Source: Veillonellales bacterium (lineage in GTDB: Bacteria; Bacillota; Negativicutes; JAAYSF01). From it: a stretch of DNA of 37,298 bases. Location of the stretch: positions 1-37,298 of the forward strand of contig JBDKTO010000060.1 of the NCBI GenBank assembly GCA_039680175.1, read 5' to 3'. Of the stretch, positions 7,112 to 15,754 are shown one piece after another (the first letter of the stretch is position 1; each line of letters starts with the position of its first letter). Both the position numbers and the translations under genes were made by a program. The notes under the pieces were generated by a model. That model ran no database searches and had not been told where the DNA came from. It saw only the letters and a list, made by a program, of their open reading frames with translations.

Positions 7112-8911
7112 TCACTGCGTTTGGCGAAAAAAATCATATACCGCCTGAGCGGCCGGCAGCGTCATTCCGGGAGCGGCAGCCAGTTCCGCCAGAGAAGCCG
7201 CCTTGATTTTAGGCAGGCTGCCGAAGGTATCCCACAGTGCTTTGCGCCGTTTGGGGCCAATCCCGGCAACATGATCCAGCACCGATACAAGATTCCGTTT
7301 AGAGCGCAGCTTCCGGTGATACGTAATGGCAAAACGATGGGCTTCATCCCGGATACGCTGAATCAGATACAGAGCCTGGGAGTCCCGGGGAAGGATGACC
7401 GGATCGCTTTCCCCTTCCCGGAAAATATACTCAAACTCCTTCGCCAAACCCACCACCGGTATATCTGCCAAACCAACGCCGCGGATCACCGCCAGAGCCG
7501 CATTCAGCTGCCCTTTGCCGCCGTCAATAACGATCAGATCAGGCAAAGGCTCGGCAGCCTCCCGGTAACGCCGCCCCACCACTTCCTCCATGGAGCGAAA
7601 ATCGTCCGGCTTTCCTTCCACCGTGGTAAGTTTATAACGCCGGTAGTCCTCTTTCTTCGGTACGCCGCCTTCAAACACGACCATGGAAGCCACGGTTTCC
7701 GACCCCTGAATATGGGAAATATCAAAACATTCCATCCGTTCCGGCACCACCGGCAGGGAAAGATACCGGCCCAGATCGGCTGCCGCTCCCTCGGTCTGAG
7801 CCGAGCGCAGCTTCAGTTTAGCCGCCTGCTCTGCCAAAAAAATCGCCGCATTGCCGGCAGCCATAGTGACAATATCCTTTTTCGTTCCTCGTTTTGGTGT
7901 TTCCACCGCCACCCGCCCCTCTTTCCGGCTGCTCAGCCAATCGGCCAGCAGGTTTTGCTCCGGCAAGTCCATGGGCAGCAAAATTTCCCGGGGCACAAAA
8001 GCTGCCTGACTGTAGTATTGCTTAATAAAGGCTTCCAGTACCACTTCGTCCTCTTCCTCTTCATCGCCGGACAGCAAAAAGTGGTCTCGGCCCACCATCT
8101 TGCCGCTGCGAATAAAAAACACCTGTACGCAGGTCCCCAGAGGGGATCGGGCCAAACCTAAAGCATCCTGGTCACCGGAACTTGTAACAATATTTTGCTT
8201 TTCCACAATTTTTTTCACTGCCGTCAGTTGATCCCGCAGTTTAACTGCCTGTTCAAATTTCAAATTTTCAGCCGCTTCCGTCATCCGCTGGTGCAGCATT
8301 TTTACCACAGCATCGCTCCGTCCTTCCAGGAACAAACAAACCGACTGAATCATTTCCCGGTACTCCGCCTGGTCCACCTTACCGGTGCAAGGCGCCAGAC
8401 AGCGTTTGATATGATACTCCAGGCAGGGACGGCTGGCATCCAGGCGGCGGCAGCTGCGCAGCGGAAACAGTTTTCTCAGTAAGGCCAACGTCTGATGAAC
8501 GGCCCCGGCGCTGGTATAGGGACCAAAATAGCGGGCTCCGTCCTTGTTGACCTTGCGGGTAACGTAAACTCTGGGATATTGTTCCTGAGTCGTCACTTTA
8601 ATATAGGGATAAGTTTTATCGTCCCGCAGACTAATATTATATTTAGGATGATGCTGCTTGATCAAATTGCACTCTAAAATAAGGGCTTCCATTTCCGAGC
8701 CGGTGATAATGTATTCCAGATTTGCAATGCGGGCCACCATAGCCGTTACTTTCGCTGAATGATTGCGGCTGGACTGAAAATAGGAGCGTACCCTGTTTTT
8801 TAAATTTACAGCCTTACCGACATAAATAATCCGGTCTGCCGCATTCTTCATTAAATAAACACCCGGTTGATCCGGCAATAAGGCTAATTTTTCCTCCAAT
8901 TCCCTATTCAT
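7112..8911 (-). CDS. uvrC: Excinuclease ABC subunit C
   Basis: 599-residue dual-incision nuclease of nucleotide excision repair. The GIY-YIG domain is intact (GVY 17-19, YVG 30-32, R40, probable catalytic Glu in the SEMEALILE stretch). A Cys-containing segment follows (RCLAPC), then the UVR motif that binds UvrB (LKFEQAVKLRDQL), the RNase-H-like second nuclease domain (ECFDISHIQGSETVASMVVF, LIVIDGGKGQLNAAL) and C-terminal helix-hairpin-helix motifs (VAGIGPKRRKALWDTFGS, AAAPGMTLPAAQAV). Length and order are normal. UvrA and UvrB are encoded 1.7 kb to the right on the same strand, separated by a divergent biotin carboxylase. The start ATG has GGGGG about 6 nt upstream. Confidence 0.98.
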   Translation of the reverse strand: MNRELEEKLALLPDQPGVYLMKNAADRIIYVGKAVNLKNRVRSYFQSSRNHSAKVTAMVARIANLEYIITGSEMEALILECNLIKQHHPKYNISLRDDKTYPYIKVTTQEQYPRVYVTRKVNKDGARYFGPYTSAGAVHQTLALLRKLFPLRSCRRLDASRPCLEYHIKRCLAPCTGKVDQAEYREMIQSVCLFLEGRSDAVVKMLHQRMTEAAENLKFEQAVKLRDQLTAVKKIVEKQNIVTSSGDQDALGLARSPLGTCVQVFFIRSGKMVGRDHFLLSGDEEEEDEVVLEAFIKQYYSQAAFVPREILLPMDLPEQNLLADWLSSRKEGRVAVETPKRGTKKDIVTMAAGNAAIFLAEQAAKLKLRSAQTEGAAADLGRYLSLPVVPERMECFDISHIQGSETVASMVVFEGGVPKKEDYRRYKLTTVEGKPDDFRSMEEVVGRRYREAAEPLPDLIVIDGGKGQLNAALAVIRGVGLADIPVVGLAKEFEYIFREGESDPVILPRDSQALYLIQRIRDEAHRFAITYHRKLRSKRNLVSVLDHVAGIGPKRRKALWDTFGSLPKIKAASLAELAAAPGMTLPAAQAVYDFFRQTQ

Positions 8912-8931
8912 GGCGGCCCCCTTACAAAATT

Positions 8932-8956
8932 TAGCAATATTATAGTAATATTGCTA
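8932..8956. promoter_or_regulatory. Perfect AT-rich palindrome over the uvrC -10 region
   Basis: TAGCAATATTA (8932-8942) and TAATATTGCTA (8946-8956) are a perfect 11-bp inverted repeat with a 3-bp centre. It covers the predicted -10 of uvrC, a position from which a bound protein would block transcription. It does not fit the Firmicute LexA box (CGAAC-N4-GTTCG), so the regulator is unknown. Confidence 0.5.
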
Positions 8957-8968
8957 TTTTTCTGTCAT
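8939..8968 (-). promoter_or_regulatory. Promoter of uvrC
   Basis: On the minus strand ATGACA (8963-8968) and TATAAT (8939-8944) are spaced by 18 bp, about 28 bp upstream of the uvrC start codon. Confidence 0.6.
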
Positions 8969-9001
8969 TTTATGTTCATTGTATACATGAGGGAAAGACA
9001 C

Positions 9002-9030
9002 TTGTAGAATCGACACGGCTATACTATAAT
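9002..9030 (+). promoter_or_regulatory. Promoter of the biotin carboxylase gene
   Basis: TTGTAG (9002-9007) and a consensus TATAAT (9025-9030) are spaced by 17 bp. The leader to the ATG at 9098 is about 60 nt. Confidence 0.7.
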
Positions 9031-9097
9031 AACAACGTTAGAACTATATTTCACAATATCATAGCTAACATACTATTGCAATGGGAGGTCTGTAGCA

Positions 9098-10459
9098 ATG
9101 TTTAATAAAGTATTAATCGCCAATCGCGGCGAAATCGCCGTTCGCATCATCCGGGCGTGTCATGAATTAGGCATTCAAACCGTTGCCGTATATTCCGACG
9201 CCGATGTTGATTCCCTCCATGTCCAACTGGCGGATTATGCCTACCATATCGGACCGGCAGACGCCTCGCAAAGTTATTTAAACGGCGAAGCTATTCTTGC
9301 TGCAGCCATCACTGCCAATGCCGACGCCATTCATCCCGGCTACGGCTTCCTGTCGGAAAATGCCGATTTTGCCGAAATGGTCAATGATTCGGGTATTGTC
9401 TTTATCGGACCCCAGGCTGAAACCATCCGCAAAGTCGGCAATAAGGATGCCGCCCGGGAAGCGATGCACCAAGCCGGACTGCCCATGACAAGAGGCAGCG
9501 AGCCGATTACCAGCACCGAACACGCTTGTAGCATGGCCGAAGAGATTGGCTATCCGGTGATTTTAAAGCCGGTATCCGGCGGCGGCGGGAAATCCATGTT
9601 TGTCGCTCACAGCCGGGGTGAACTGCTAGCTGCCTTAAATAACGTAGATATCAAAAAAATTAACTTTTATTTAGAAAATTATATCGCTGAATCACGACAT
9701 ATTGAAGTACAAATTATGGCAGACAACTACGGCAATATCCTGCACTTAGGCGAACGGGAATGTTCCCTGCAGCGGCGCAACCAAAAAATCCTGGAGGAAG
9801 CGCCTTCCAACGCCCTTACGCCGGAAATGCGCCACCGGGTCGGTGCTCTGGCCATTAAAGCCGCTAAAAGTGTCTTCTATACTAATGTGGGCACGGTGGA
9901 ATTTCTCCTGGATATTAAAAGCGGTGAATTCTATTTCATGGAGATCAATCCCCGAATTCAGGTAGAGCATGCCGTTACCGAAATGATTACCGGCGTTGAC
10001 CTTGTACGGCGGCAAATTCGTATTGCCGCCGGCGAACCCCTGAACAAAAAGCAGGAAGAAATCACCTTCATCGGTAATGCCATCGAATGCCGGATTAACG
10101 CCGAAGACCCAAAGCGCAAATTCCAGCCATCTCCCGGGATGATTGATTTCTACCATGCTCCCGGCGGCCCCAGAGTGCGGATCGACAGCGGTGTCTGCGC
10201 CGGGAAAACGGTTCAGCCTTATTATGATTCCTTAATCGCCAAAGTTATCGTCCATGGCCGCACCCGGGGCGATGCCATCCGGATCATGCGTCGCGCACTG
10301 GCCGAATTCCGGATTTCCGGTGTTGAAACTACAATCGGCTTCCAGCAGGAAGTACTCCGCAATCCTCATTTCTGCAGCGGCGACATTGATACCCAGTTTA
10401 TCTATAAACGAATGGCACCAAGAGAGAAAAAAGCGATTCTAAATGTGTCGGCGATTTGA
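9098..10459 (+). CDS. accC: Biotin carboxylase (AccC-like), stand-alone
   Basis: 453-residue ATP-grasp biotin carboxylase, which carboxylates biotin on a carrier protein using ATP and bicarbonate. The N-terminal fold is typical (KVLIANRGEIAVRIIRACHE, IHPGYGFLSENADFA). Catalytic positions are kept: K157, H201, K230, E268, E282, N284, R286 and the PGG-VR segment. Unusual features are the glycine loop, which reads SGGGGKSM where E. coli AccC has GGGGGRGM; a lid (between that loop and HIEVQ) about 6 residues shorter than E. coli; and Asn at 228 where E. coli has His236. EINPRIQVEH resembles pyruvate carboxylase more than AccC. No biotin carrier or carboxyltransferase gene is adjacent, so its partner is unknown. 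GGGAGG stands before the ATG. A 15-copy heptamer array begins 10 bp after the stop. Confidence 0.9.
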   Translation: MFNKVLIANRGEIAVRIIRACHELGIQTVAVYSDADVDSLHVQLADYAYHIGPADASQSYLNGEAILAAAITANADAIHPGYGFLSENADFAEMVNDSGIVFIGPQAETIRKVGNKDAAREAMHQAGLPMTRGSEPITSTEHACSMAEEIGYPVILKPVSGGGGKSMFVAHSRGELLAALNNVDIKKINFYLENYIAESRHIEVQIMADNYGNILHLGERECSLQRRNQKILEEAPSNALTPEMRHRVGALAIKAAKSVFYTNVGTVEFLLDIKSGEFYFMEINPRIQVEHAVTEMITGVDLVRRQIRIAAGEPLNKKQEEITFIGNAIECRINAEDPKRKFQPSPGMIDFYHAPGGPRVRIDSGVCAGKTVQPYYDSLIAKVIVHGRTRGDAIRIMRRALAEFRISGVETTIGFQQEVLRNPHFCSGDIDTQFIYKRMAPREKKAILNVSAI

Positions 10460-10469
10460 TTGACACTGG

Positions 10470-10577
10470 GCTCATAGCTCATAGCTCATAGCTCATAGCT
10501 CATAGCTCATAGCTCATAGCTCATAGCTCATAGCTCATAGCTCATAGCTCATAGCTCATAGCTCATAGCTCATAGCT
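10470..10577 (+). repeat. Perfect heptamer tandem array, (GCTCATA)15
   Basis: Fifteen uninterrupted, identical copies of GCTCATA run from 10470 to 10574, followed by a partial GCT. The array lies in the convergent spacer between the biotin carboxylase gene and uvrA. It has no spacers and is not in a reading frame. Perfect identity suggests recent expansion by slippage, so copy number is probably variable between strains. The same heptamer occurs in degenerate arrays elsewhere in this window. Confidence 0.97.
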
Positions 10578-10609
10578 AAAAAATTATTACATGACTTACA
10601 AATTCTATC

Positions 10610-10638
10610 AAAGGGATAGGCCGACGGCCTATCCCTTT
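10610..10638. terminator. Bidirectional terminator overlapping the uvrA stop codon
   Basis: AAAGGGATAGGCC (10610-10622), a 3-nt loop and GGCCTATCCCTTT (10626-10638) form a perfect 13-bp stem. It serves the convergent biotin carboxylase and uvrA genes. The uvrA TAG stop (10629-10631) lies within the stem, so the last uvrA codons are part of the hairpin. Confidence 0.82.
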
Positions 10639-13469
10639 AATTTTGCTCCTTCCGCCAAAACCGGTGCCAGAAATTGTCCTGTATAAGATTCCGGCTTAGC
10701 GGCGACAGCCTCCGGCGTTCCCTGAGCCACGACAGTGCCGCCTCTCATGCCGCCTTCCGGACCTAAATCAATCAGATAATCGGCCGTCTTAATCACATCC
10801 AGGTTATGCTCAATGACAACCACCGTATCGCCGCCATCGACCAAACGCTGCAGCACCTCCAGCAGACGGTGAATGTCGGCGGTATGCAGTCCGGTTGTCG
10901 GCTCATCCAGAATATATAAAGTTTTCCCGGTACTGCGACGGGCCAGTTCGGCAGCCAGTTTAATTCGCTGAGCTTCACCGCCGCTTAAAGTAGTAGCCGA
11001 CTGTCCCAGTTTAATATAGCCCAGCCCCACATCCTGCAAAACCTGCAGCTTACGGTAAACCTTGGGAATGTTCTGGAAAAACTCCACCGCTTCATCCACA
11101 ACCATATCCAAAACCTGCGCGATACTTTTCCCTTTATACCGCACCTCCAGCGTCTCCCTGTTGTAGCGGGCCCCCTGGCAGACTTCGCAGGGGACATAGA
11201 CATCAGGTAAAAAATGCATCTCAATTTTAATAATTCCGTCGCCATGACAAGCCTCGCAGCGGCCGCCTTTCACATTAAAGCTGAAACGGCCCGGCTTGTA
11301 GCCCCGCATTTTAGCTTCCGGCGTCTGGCTGAAAATCTCACGAATCGCGTCAAACAGACCGGTATACGTAGCCGGATTGGAACGGGGCGTTCGTCCGATA
11401 GGCGACTGGTCGATATTTATAATCTTATCAATATATTCGACACCCCGGATATCCCGGTGATCACCGGGACGAATCCGACTGCCGCGATAAATCCGCCCAG
11501 CCAGACCTTTGTAAAGGATCTCGTTCACCAGAGTACTTTTCCCTGACCCGGACACACCGGTGACTGCCGTAAATACCCCTAAAGGGAACCGGACATTGAT
11601 ATCCCGCAGATTATTTTCTTTAGCGCCCACAATCTCCAGCCACTTGCCGTTAGGCTTGCGCCGGATCGCCGGCACCGGGATAAATTTTTTCCTGCTCAAA
11701 TACTGACCGGTAATCGACTCTGGGCAATCCTTGATTTCCTCTACTGTTCCCTGGGCGACAACCCGACCGCCGTTTGCCCCGGCCGCCGGGCCGATGTCGA
11801 TAATATGATCAGCAGCGTACATAGTATCCTCGTCATGCTCCACCACTAACAGCGTATTACCGGCATCCCGCAGCTTCTTCAGTGTGGCCAGCAGCCGGTT
11901 GTTATCCCGCTGATGAAGACCGATACTGGGCTCATCCAGGATATACAGCACTCCGACCAATCCCGAACCGATCTGAGTGGCCAAACGGATTCGCTGGGCT
12001 TCGCCGCCGGACAAAGTGCCGGCAGCCCGGTCTAAAGTCAGGTACTCCAAGCCAACATTCAGCAAAAATCCTAAACGGGCATTAATTTCTTTCAAAATCT
12101 GCCGGGCAATCGTTTTCTCCCGGTCCGTCAATTCCAGACGGTTAAAAAACTCCTGTCCCTCGGCAATCGTCATCCGGGTAACTTCATTGATATTTTTGCC
12201 GCCTACCTTTACCGCCAGAGACTCCGGCTTCAGCCGTGCCCCCTTACAAGACGGACAGGGCTTGGAACTCATGTAGCCCTCGATTTCCTCCCGCGACCAG
12301 TCGGAAGTTGTCTCCCGGTAACGGCGGTTCAGCAGGGGAACTACCCCTTCAAAAGCTGAATGATAGACCTTATTTTCACCAAACATATTTTCGTATTGAA
12401 AAGTATACCGTTTCTCGCCCGATCCGTATAAAATCAACTGCTTTATCCCATCGGTCAGGCTGTCCCAGGTGCTGTTAAGGGAAAACCCGTTCCTGTCGGC
12501 CACCGCCTCCAGCTGGCACATGAAATAAGAATTGACGTTCTTGCTCAACGGAGCGATAGCGCCGTCAATCAGTGCCTTGCTTTCGTCGGGAATAACCAGG
12601 GACGGATCGATTTCCATATTGTTGCCCAGTCCCGTACAATCGGGACAAGCGCCAAAGGGACTGTTGAAAGAAAACATCCGCGGGGCGATTTCCGGCAGGC
12701 TGATGCCGCAGTCCACGCAGGCAAAATTCTGGCTGAACACCAGCTCTTTGCCGTCCACAATCTGAACGCTGACTACTCCTCCGCCTAATTTCGAAGCCGT
12801 TTCCAAGGAATCGGCCAGCCGCCGATCCATTCCTTCCCGGACCACCAGCCGGTCCACTACCACTTCAATGGTATGCTTTTTATTTCTTTCCGGCTTAATA
12901 TCCTCGCTAATGTCCTGAATTTGTCCATCCACCCGCACCCGGACGTACCCGTTCCGGCGAATATCCGCCAGCACTTTCTGATGCTCGCCTTTTTTGCCCC
13001 GGACAATGGGCGCCAGCAGCATCAGCCGGGATCCCTCCGGCAGTGCCAGCAGTTGATCCACCATCTGATCCACAGTCTGCTGGCTGATAGGCTTGCCGCA
13101 CTTGGGACAGTGAGGCCGCCCCGCCCGGGCAAACAGCAGCCGCAAATAGTCATAAATCTCGGTAACCGTCCCTACCGTAGACCGGGGATTGCGGCTGGTC
13201 GTCTTTTGATCAATAGAAATCGCCGGCGACAGACCCTCAATGTAGTCCACATCCGGCTTGTCCATCTGACCGAGAAACTGCCTGGCATAGGCCGACAGCG
13301 ACTCCACATAGCGCCGCTGTCCCTCGGCATAAATGGTATCGAAAGCCAGGGAAGATTTACCGGAACCGCTTAGTCCGGTAATCACCACCAGCTGATCCCG
13401 GGGAATCTCAATATCAATATTTTTTAAATTGTGCTGTCTGGCCCCTTTAACAATGATTTTTTCCTTCAC
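10629..13469 (-). CDS. uvrA: Excinuclease ABC subunit A
   Basis: 946-residue damage-recognition ATPase of nucleotide excision repair. It shows the first Walker A ([20 protein letters not shown]), the UvrB-interacting and insertion regions, Cys pairs at [19 protein letters not shown] and CPSCKGARL, the first ABC signature ([19 protein letters not shown]) with [15 protein letters not shown], then a second Walker A ([15 protein letters not shown]), the zinc module CEACHGDG...[10 protein letters not shown], and the second signature [18 protein letters not shown] with [10 protein letters not shown]. All ATP-site motifs are intact. It lies 12 nt after uvrB and is evidently in one operon with it. 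Its stop codon is embedded in the terminator. Confidence 0.98.
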   Translation of the reverse strand: MKEKIIVKGARQHNLKNIDIEIPRDQLVVITGLSGSGKSSLAFDTIYAEGQRRYVESLSAYARQFLGQMDKPDVDYIEGLSPAISIDQKTTSRNPRSTVGTVTEIYDYLRLLFARAGRPHCPKCGKPISQQTVDQMVDQLLALPEGSRLMLLAPIVRGKKGEHQKVLADIRRNGYVRVRVDGQIQDISEDIKPERNKKHTIEVVVDRLVVREGMDRRLADSLETASKLGGGVVSVQIVDGKELVFSQNFACVDCGISLPEIAPRMFSFNSPFGACPDCTGLGNNMEIDPSLVIPDESKALIDGAIAPLSKNVNSYFMCQLEAVADRNGFSLNSTWDSLTDGIKQLILYGSGEKRYTFQYENMFGENKVYHSAFEGVVPLLNRRYRETTSDWSREEIEGYMSSKPCPSCKGARLKPESLAVKVGGKNINEVTRMTIAEGQEFFNRLELTDREKTIARQILKEINARLGFLLNVGLEYLTLDRAAGTLSGGEAQRIRLATQIGSGLVGVLYILDEPSIGLHQRDNNRLLATLKKLRDAGNTLLVVEHDEDTMYAADHIIDIGPAAGANGGRVVAQGTVEEIKDCPESITGQYLSRKKFIPVPAIRRKPNGKWLEIVGAKENNLRDINVRFPLGVFTAVTGVSGSGKSTLVNEILYKGLAGRIYRGSRIRPGDHRDIRGVEYIDKIINIDQSPIGRTPRSNPATYTGLFDAIREIFSQTPEAKMRGYKPGRFSFNVKGGRCEACHGDGIIKIEMHFLPDVYVPCEVCQGARYNRETLEVRYKGKSIAQVLDMVVDEAVEFFQNIPKVYRKLQVLQDVGLGYIKLGQSATTLSGGEAQRIKLAAELARRSTGKTLYILDEPTTGLHTADIHRLLEVLQRLVDGGDTVVVIEHNLDVIKTADYLIDLGPEGGMRGGTVVAQGTPEAVAAKPESYTGQFLAPVLAEGAKLKG

Positions 13470-13481
13470 AATATAATCCTC

Positions 13482-15497
13482 TCACATTTTATTCTTCAGC
13501 TCCACCAGCATATCCCGCAATTCGGCGGCCCGTTCAAATTCCAGCTGTCTGGAGGCCTGACGCATTTCCTTTTCCAGCTTGGCGGCAAGAGCCGTCATTT
13601 CTTTCCGGCTCATCTTCTCCACAGGGCGGACCGCATATGATGATGCTGTTTCCGCTATTTTGGTCGTTTCGATCAGTTCTTTAACCCGCTTGTGAATCGT
13701 CCTAGGCGTAATGCCATGTACTTGATTATATTCCCCTTGGATTTCCCGTCGACGGTTTGTTTCACTAATGGCCCGCCCCATGGAATCGGTAATCACATCC
13801 CCGTACATAATCACCCGTCCCTCAGCGTTGCGCGCCGCCCGGCCGATAGTCTGAATCAGAGAAGTGTCCGACCGTAAAAAACCTTCCTTGTCGGCATCCA
13901 GTATGGCTACCAGAGAAACCTCCGGCAAATCCAGTCCCTCCCGCAGCAGATTAATGCCCACCAGTACGTCGAACACACCGGCCCGCAAATCCCGGATGAT
14001 TTCCACCCGCTCAATAGTGGCAATATCAGAATGGAGGTAGCGAACCCGTATCCCCATTTCCTTTAAATAATCGGTTAAATTCTCTGCCATCTTTTTCGTC
14101 AGAGTCGTCACCAGCACCCGTTCATTCCGGGCCGCCCGGACTTTTATCTCACCCAGCAAATCATCCATCTGCCCTTTAAGCGGCCGAACCTCGATTTCCG
14201 GATCCACCAGTCCCGTAGGGCGAATAATCTGCTGTACAACCTGGGCGGCTTCTTTTAGCTCATAGTCTGCCGGAGTAGCCGATACATAAACAATTTGATT
14301 GATATGCTCCACGAACTCTTTAAACTGAAACGGCCGGTTATCGTAGGCGGAAGGCAGACGAAACCCGTTATCCACCAAAGACTGCTTCCGGGAGCGATCA
14401 CCGGCGTACATCGCCCGAATCTGAGGCAGAGTCACATGAGACTCATCAATAACAATCAAAAAATCATCGGGAAAATAGTCCATCAACGTATAAGGCGGTT
14501 CCCCCGGCTTGCGGCCCGTCAAATGGCGGGAATAGTTTTCAATACCGGAGCAGTACCCCATCTCCTGCATCATTTCCAAATCATATTTTGTCCGCTGGGT
14601 GATTCGCTGGGCTTCCAGCAGTTTATTCTGCGAATGAAATAAAGCCGCCTGCTGTTCCATTTCAGCCTCAATATTATCAACGGCCCTCAGCATATTCTCC
14701 CGGGAAGTCACATAGTGGGACGCCGGATAAATGGCAATATGCTTCCGTTCGCATAAAACCTCGCCGGTAACAGTGTCAATCTCCTGAATCCGCTCCACCT
14801 CGTCGCCAAACAGTTCCACCCGGATCGCTTTTTCCCCGAAGGCGGCGGGAAAAATCTCAATCACGTCTCCCCGCACCCGGAATTTTCCCCGGACAAAATT
14901 AATATCATTGCGCTCGTACTGAATTTCCACAAGTTTTCGCAGAATATCATCCCGATCCCGCAATTGTCCCTGACGCAGGGACAGCACCATACCCCGGTAC
15001 TCGTCCGGTGAACCCAGGCCGTATATACAAGATACGCTGGCGACAATAATTACATCCCGCCGTTCAAACAGGGAACTGGTTGCCGAGTGGCGCAATTTAT
15101 CAATCTCATCATTAATCGACGCATCTTTCTCGATATACGTATCCGTATGGGCAATATAAGCTTCCGGCTGATAGTAATCGTAATAGCTGACGAAATATTC
15201 CACGGCATTATTGGGAAAAAACTCTTTGAACTCACTGGCCAGCTGAGCGGCCAGCGTCTTATTATGAGCAATCACCAATGTCGGTTTCTGCACCGCCTCA
15301 ATCACCTTGGCAATCGTAAACGTCTTGCCTGTTCCGGTGGCGCCCAGCAATACCTGCGCCCGGTCGCCCCGCCGGATTCCCGCCGCCAATTTTTCAATTG
15401 CCCCCGGTTGATCCCCGGTAGGAACAAACGGCGCCTCCACCTGAAAGGGAACCCCTCCCCCCCGGTGGACTGTATTTAATTTAGGCACAGTATTCAT
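13482..15497 (-). CDS. uvrB: Excinuclease ABC subunit B
   Basis: Helicase-like component that verifies damage and loads UvrC. It has Walker A ([15 protein letters not shown]), the beta-hairpin region ([20 protein letters not shown]), Walker B ([11 protein letters not shown]), helicase motifs ([42 protein letters not shown]) and a C-terminal UVR domain ([17 protein letters not shown]). I prefer the ATG at 15497, with AGGTG 6 nt upstream, over the GTG at 15506. The N-terminus before PTGDQP is about 12 residues longer than in Bacillus. The leader is odd: a promoter and a good SD (AAAGGAG, 15707-15713) lie more than 200 nt upstream, and the space between is filled with heptamer repeats and a palindromic element. 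Confidence 0.97.
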   Translation of the reverse strand: MNTVPKLNTVHRGGGVPFQVEAPFVPTGDQPGAIEKLAAGIRRGDRAQVLLGATGTGKTFTIAKVIEAVQKPTLVIAHNKTLAAQLASEFKEFFPNNAVEYFVSYYDYYQPEAYIAHTDTYIEKDASINDEIDKLRHSATSSLFERRDVIIVASVSCIYGLGSPDEYRGMVLSLRQGQLRDRDDILRKLVEIQYERNDINFVRGKFRVRGDVIEIFPAAFGEKAIRVELFGDEVERIQEIDTVTGEVLCERKHIAIYPASHYVTSRENMLRAVDNIEAEMEQQAALFHSQNKLLEAQRITQRTKYDLEMMQEMGYCSGIENYSRHLTGRKPGEPPYTLMDYFPDDFLIVIDESHVTLPQIRAMYAGDRSRKQSLVDNGFRLPSAYDNRPFQFKEFVEHINQIVYVSATPADYELKEAAQVVQQIIRPTGLVDPEIEVRPLKGQMDDLLGEIKVRAARNERVLVTTLTKKMAENLTDYLKEMGIRVRYLHSDIATIERVEIIRDLRAGVFDVLVGINLLREGLDLPEVSLVAILDADKEGFLRSDTSLIQTIGRAARNAEGRVIMYGDVITDSMGRAISETNRRREIQGEYNQVHGITPRTIHKRVKELIETTKIAETASSYAVRPVEKMSRKEMTALAAKLEKEMRQASRQLEFERAAELRDMLVELKNKM

Positions 15498-15523
15498 ATG
15501 ATTCACCTGTCTCTGTAGAGCTG

Positions 15524-15565
15524 GCTGTTGGGACTTGGAACTTGGGACTTGGCACTTGGTACTTG
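15524..15565 (+). repeat. Heptamer array, GCTGTTG plus (GNACTTG)5
   Basis: Six heptamers stand in register: GCTGTTG, GGACTTG, GAACTTG, GGACTTG, GCACTTG and GTACTTG. In the last five only the second base changes, and it takes all four values. The array lies in the leader of uvrB, between its start codon and the palindromic element. Confidence 0.9.
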
Positions 15566-15582
15566 GTAAAATGAACGAGAAC

Positions 15583-15671
15583 TGTCATTGCGAGCGGCAG
15601 CGAAGCAATCTCAAGGTCTCTATTGCAGTTTCCAGCTTTGAGATCGCCACGGCTGACGCCTCGCGATGACA
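15583..15671 (+). repeat. Palindromic repeat element, copy 1
   Basis: An 89-bp imperfect palindrome runs from TGTCATTGCGAG to CGCGATGACA, with GCAATCTCAA and TTTGAGATCGCC as inner arms around a variable centre. A second copy lies at 35686-35773 in the same orientation. The outer about 30 bp on each side are nearly identical between the copies, while the central about 22 bp differ. It carries no ORF of its own. I recall closely similar ATTGCGAGC...GCAATCTC sequences from many unrelated bacterial genomes, which suggests a REP- or MITE-like element. Confidence 0.9.
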
Positions 15672-15675
15672 ACTA

Positions 15676-15696
15676 GCCAACAGCCAACAGCCAACA
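15676..15696 (+). repeat. Heptamer array, (GCCAACA)3
   Basis: Three perfect copies of GCCAACA (TGTTGGC on the other strand) flank the palindromic element 4 bp from its right end. The left flank of the element starts with the complementary word GCTGTTG, so the element is bracketed by inverted heptamers. Confidence 0.9.
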
Positions 15697-15720
15697 AATT
15701 ATAATTCTCCTTTAATAAAT

Positions 15721-15750
15721 ATTATATCATATAAGATCAAAAAACCGCAA
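15721..15750 (-). promoter_or_regulatory. Candidate promoter of uvrBA
   Basis: On the minus strand TTGCGG (15745-15750) and a consensus TATAAT (15721-15726) are spaced by 18 bp. An AAAGGAG Shine-Dalgarno (15707-15713) follows within 8 bp of the -10, but the uvrB start is over 200 nt further on, beyond the repeat island. Confidence 0.5.
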
Positions 15751-15754
15751 AGGC

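Noticed and set aside
7091-8161. A 356-codon plus-strand open frame opposite uvrC
   Set aside because: It lies almost wholly within uvrC on the other strand, encodes a low-complexity His/Arg/Phe-rich product with no family signature, and has no SD. It is a shadow frame.
10470-10577. CRISPR array
   Set aside because: The units are 7 bp and contiguous with no spacers, and no cas gene is present in the window.
15481-15672. A 63-codon minus-strand frame across the uvrB leader
   Set aside because: It is formed by the palindromic element and heptamers and has no SD at its start. It is kept only as context for the orphan-SD observation, not as a gene.
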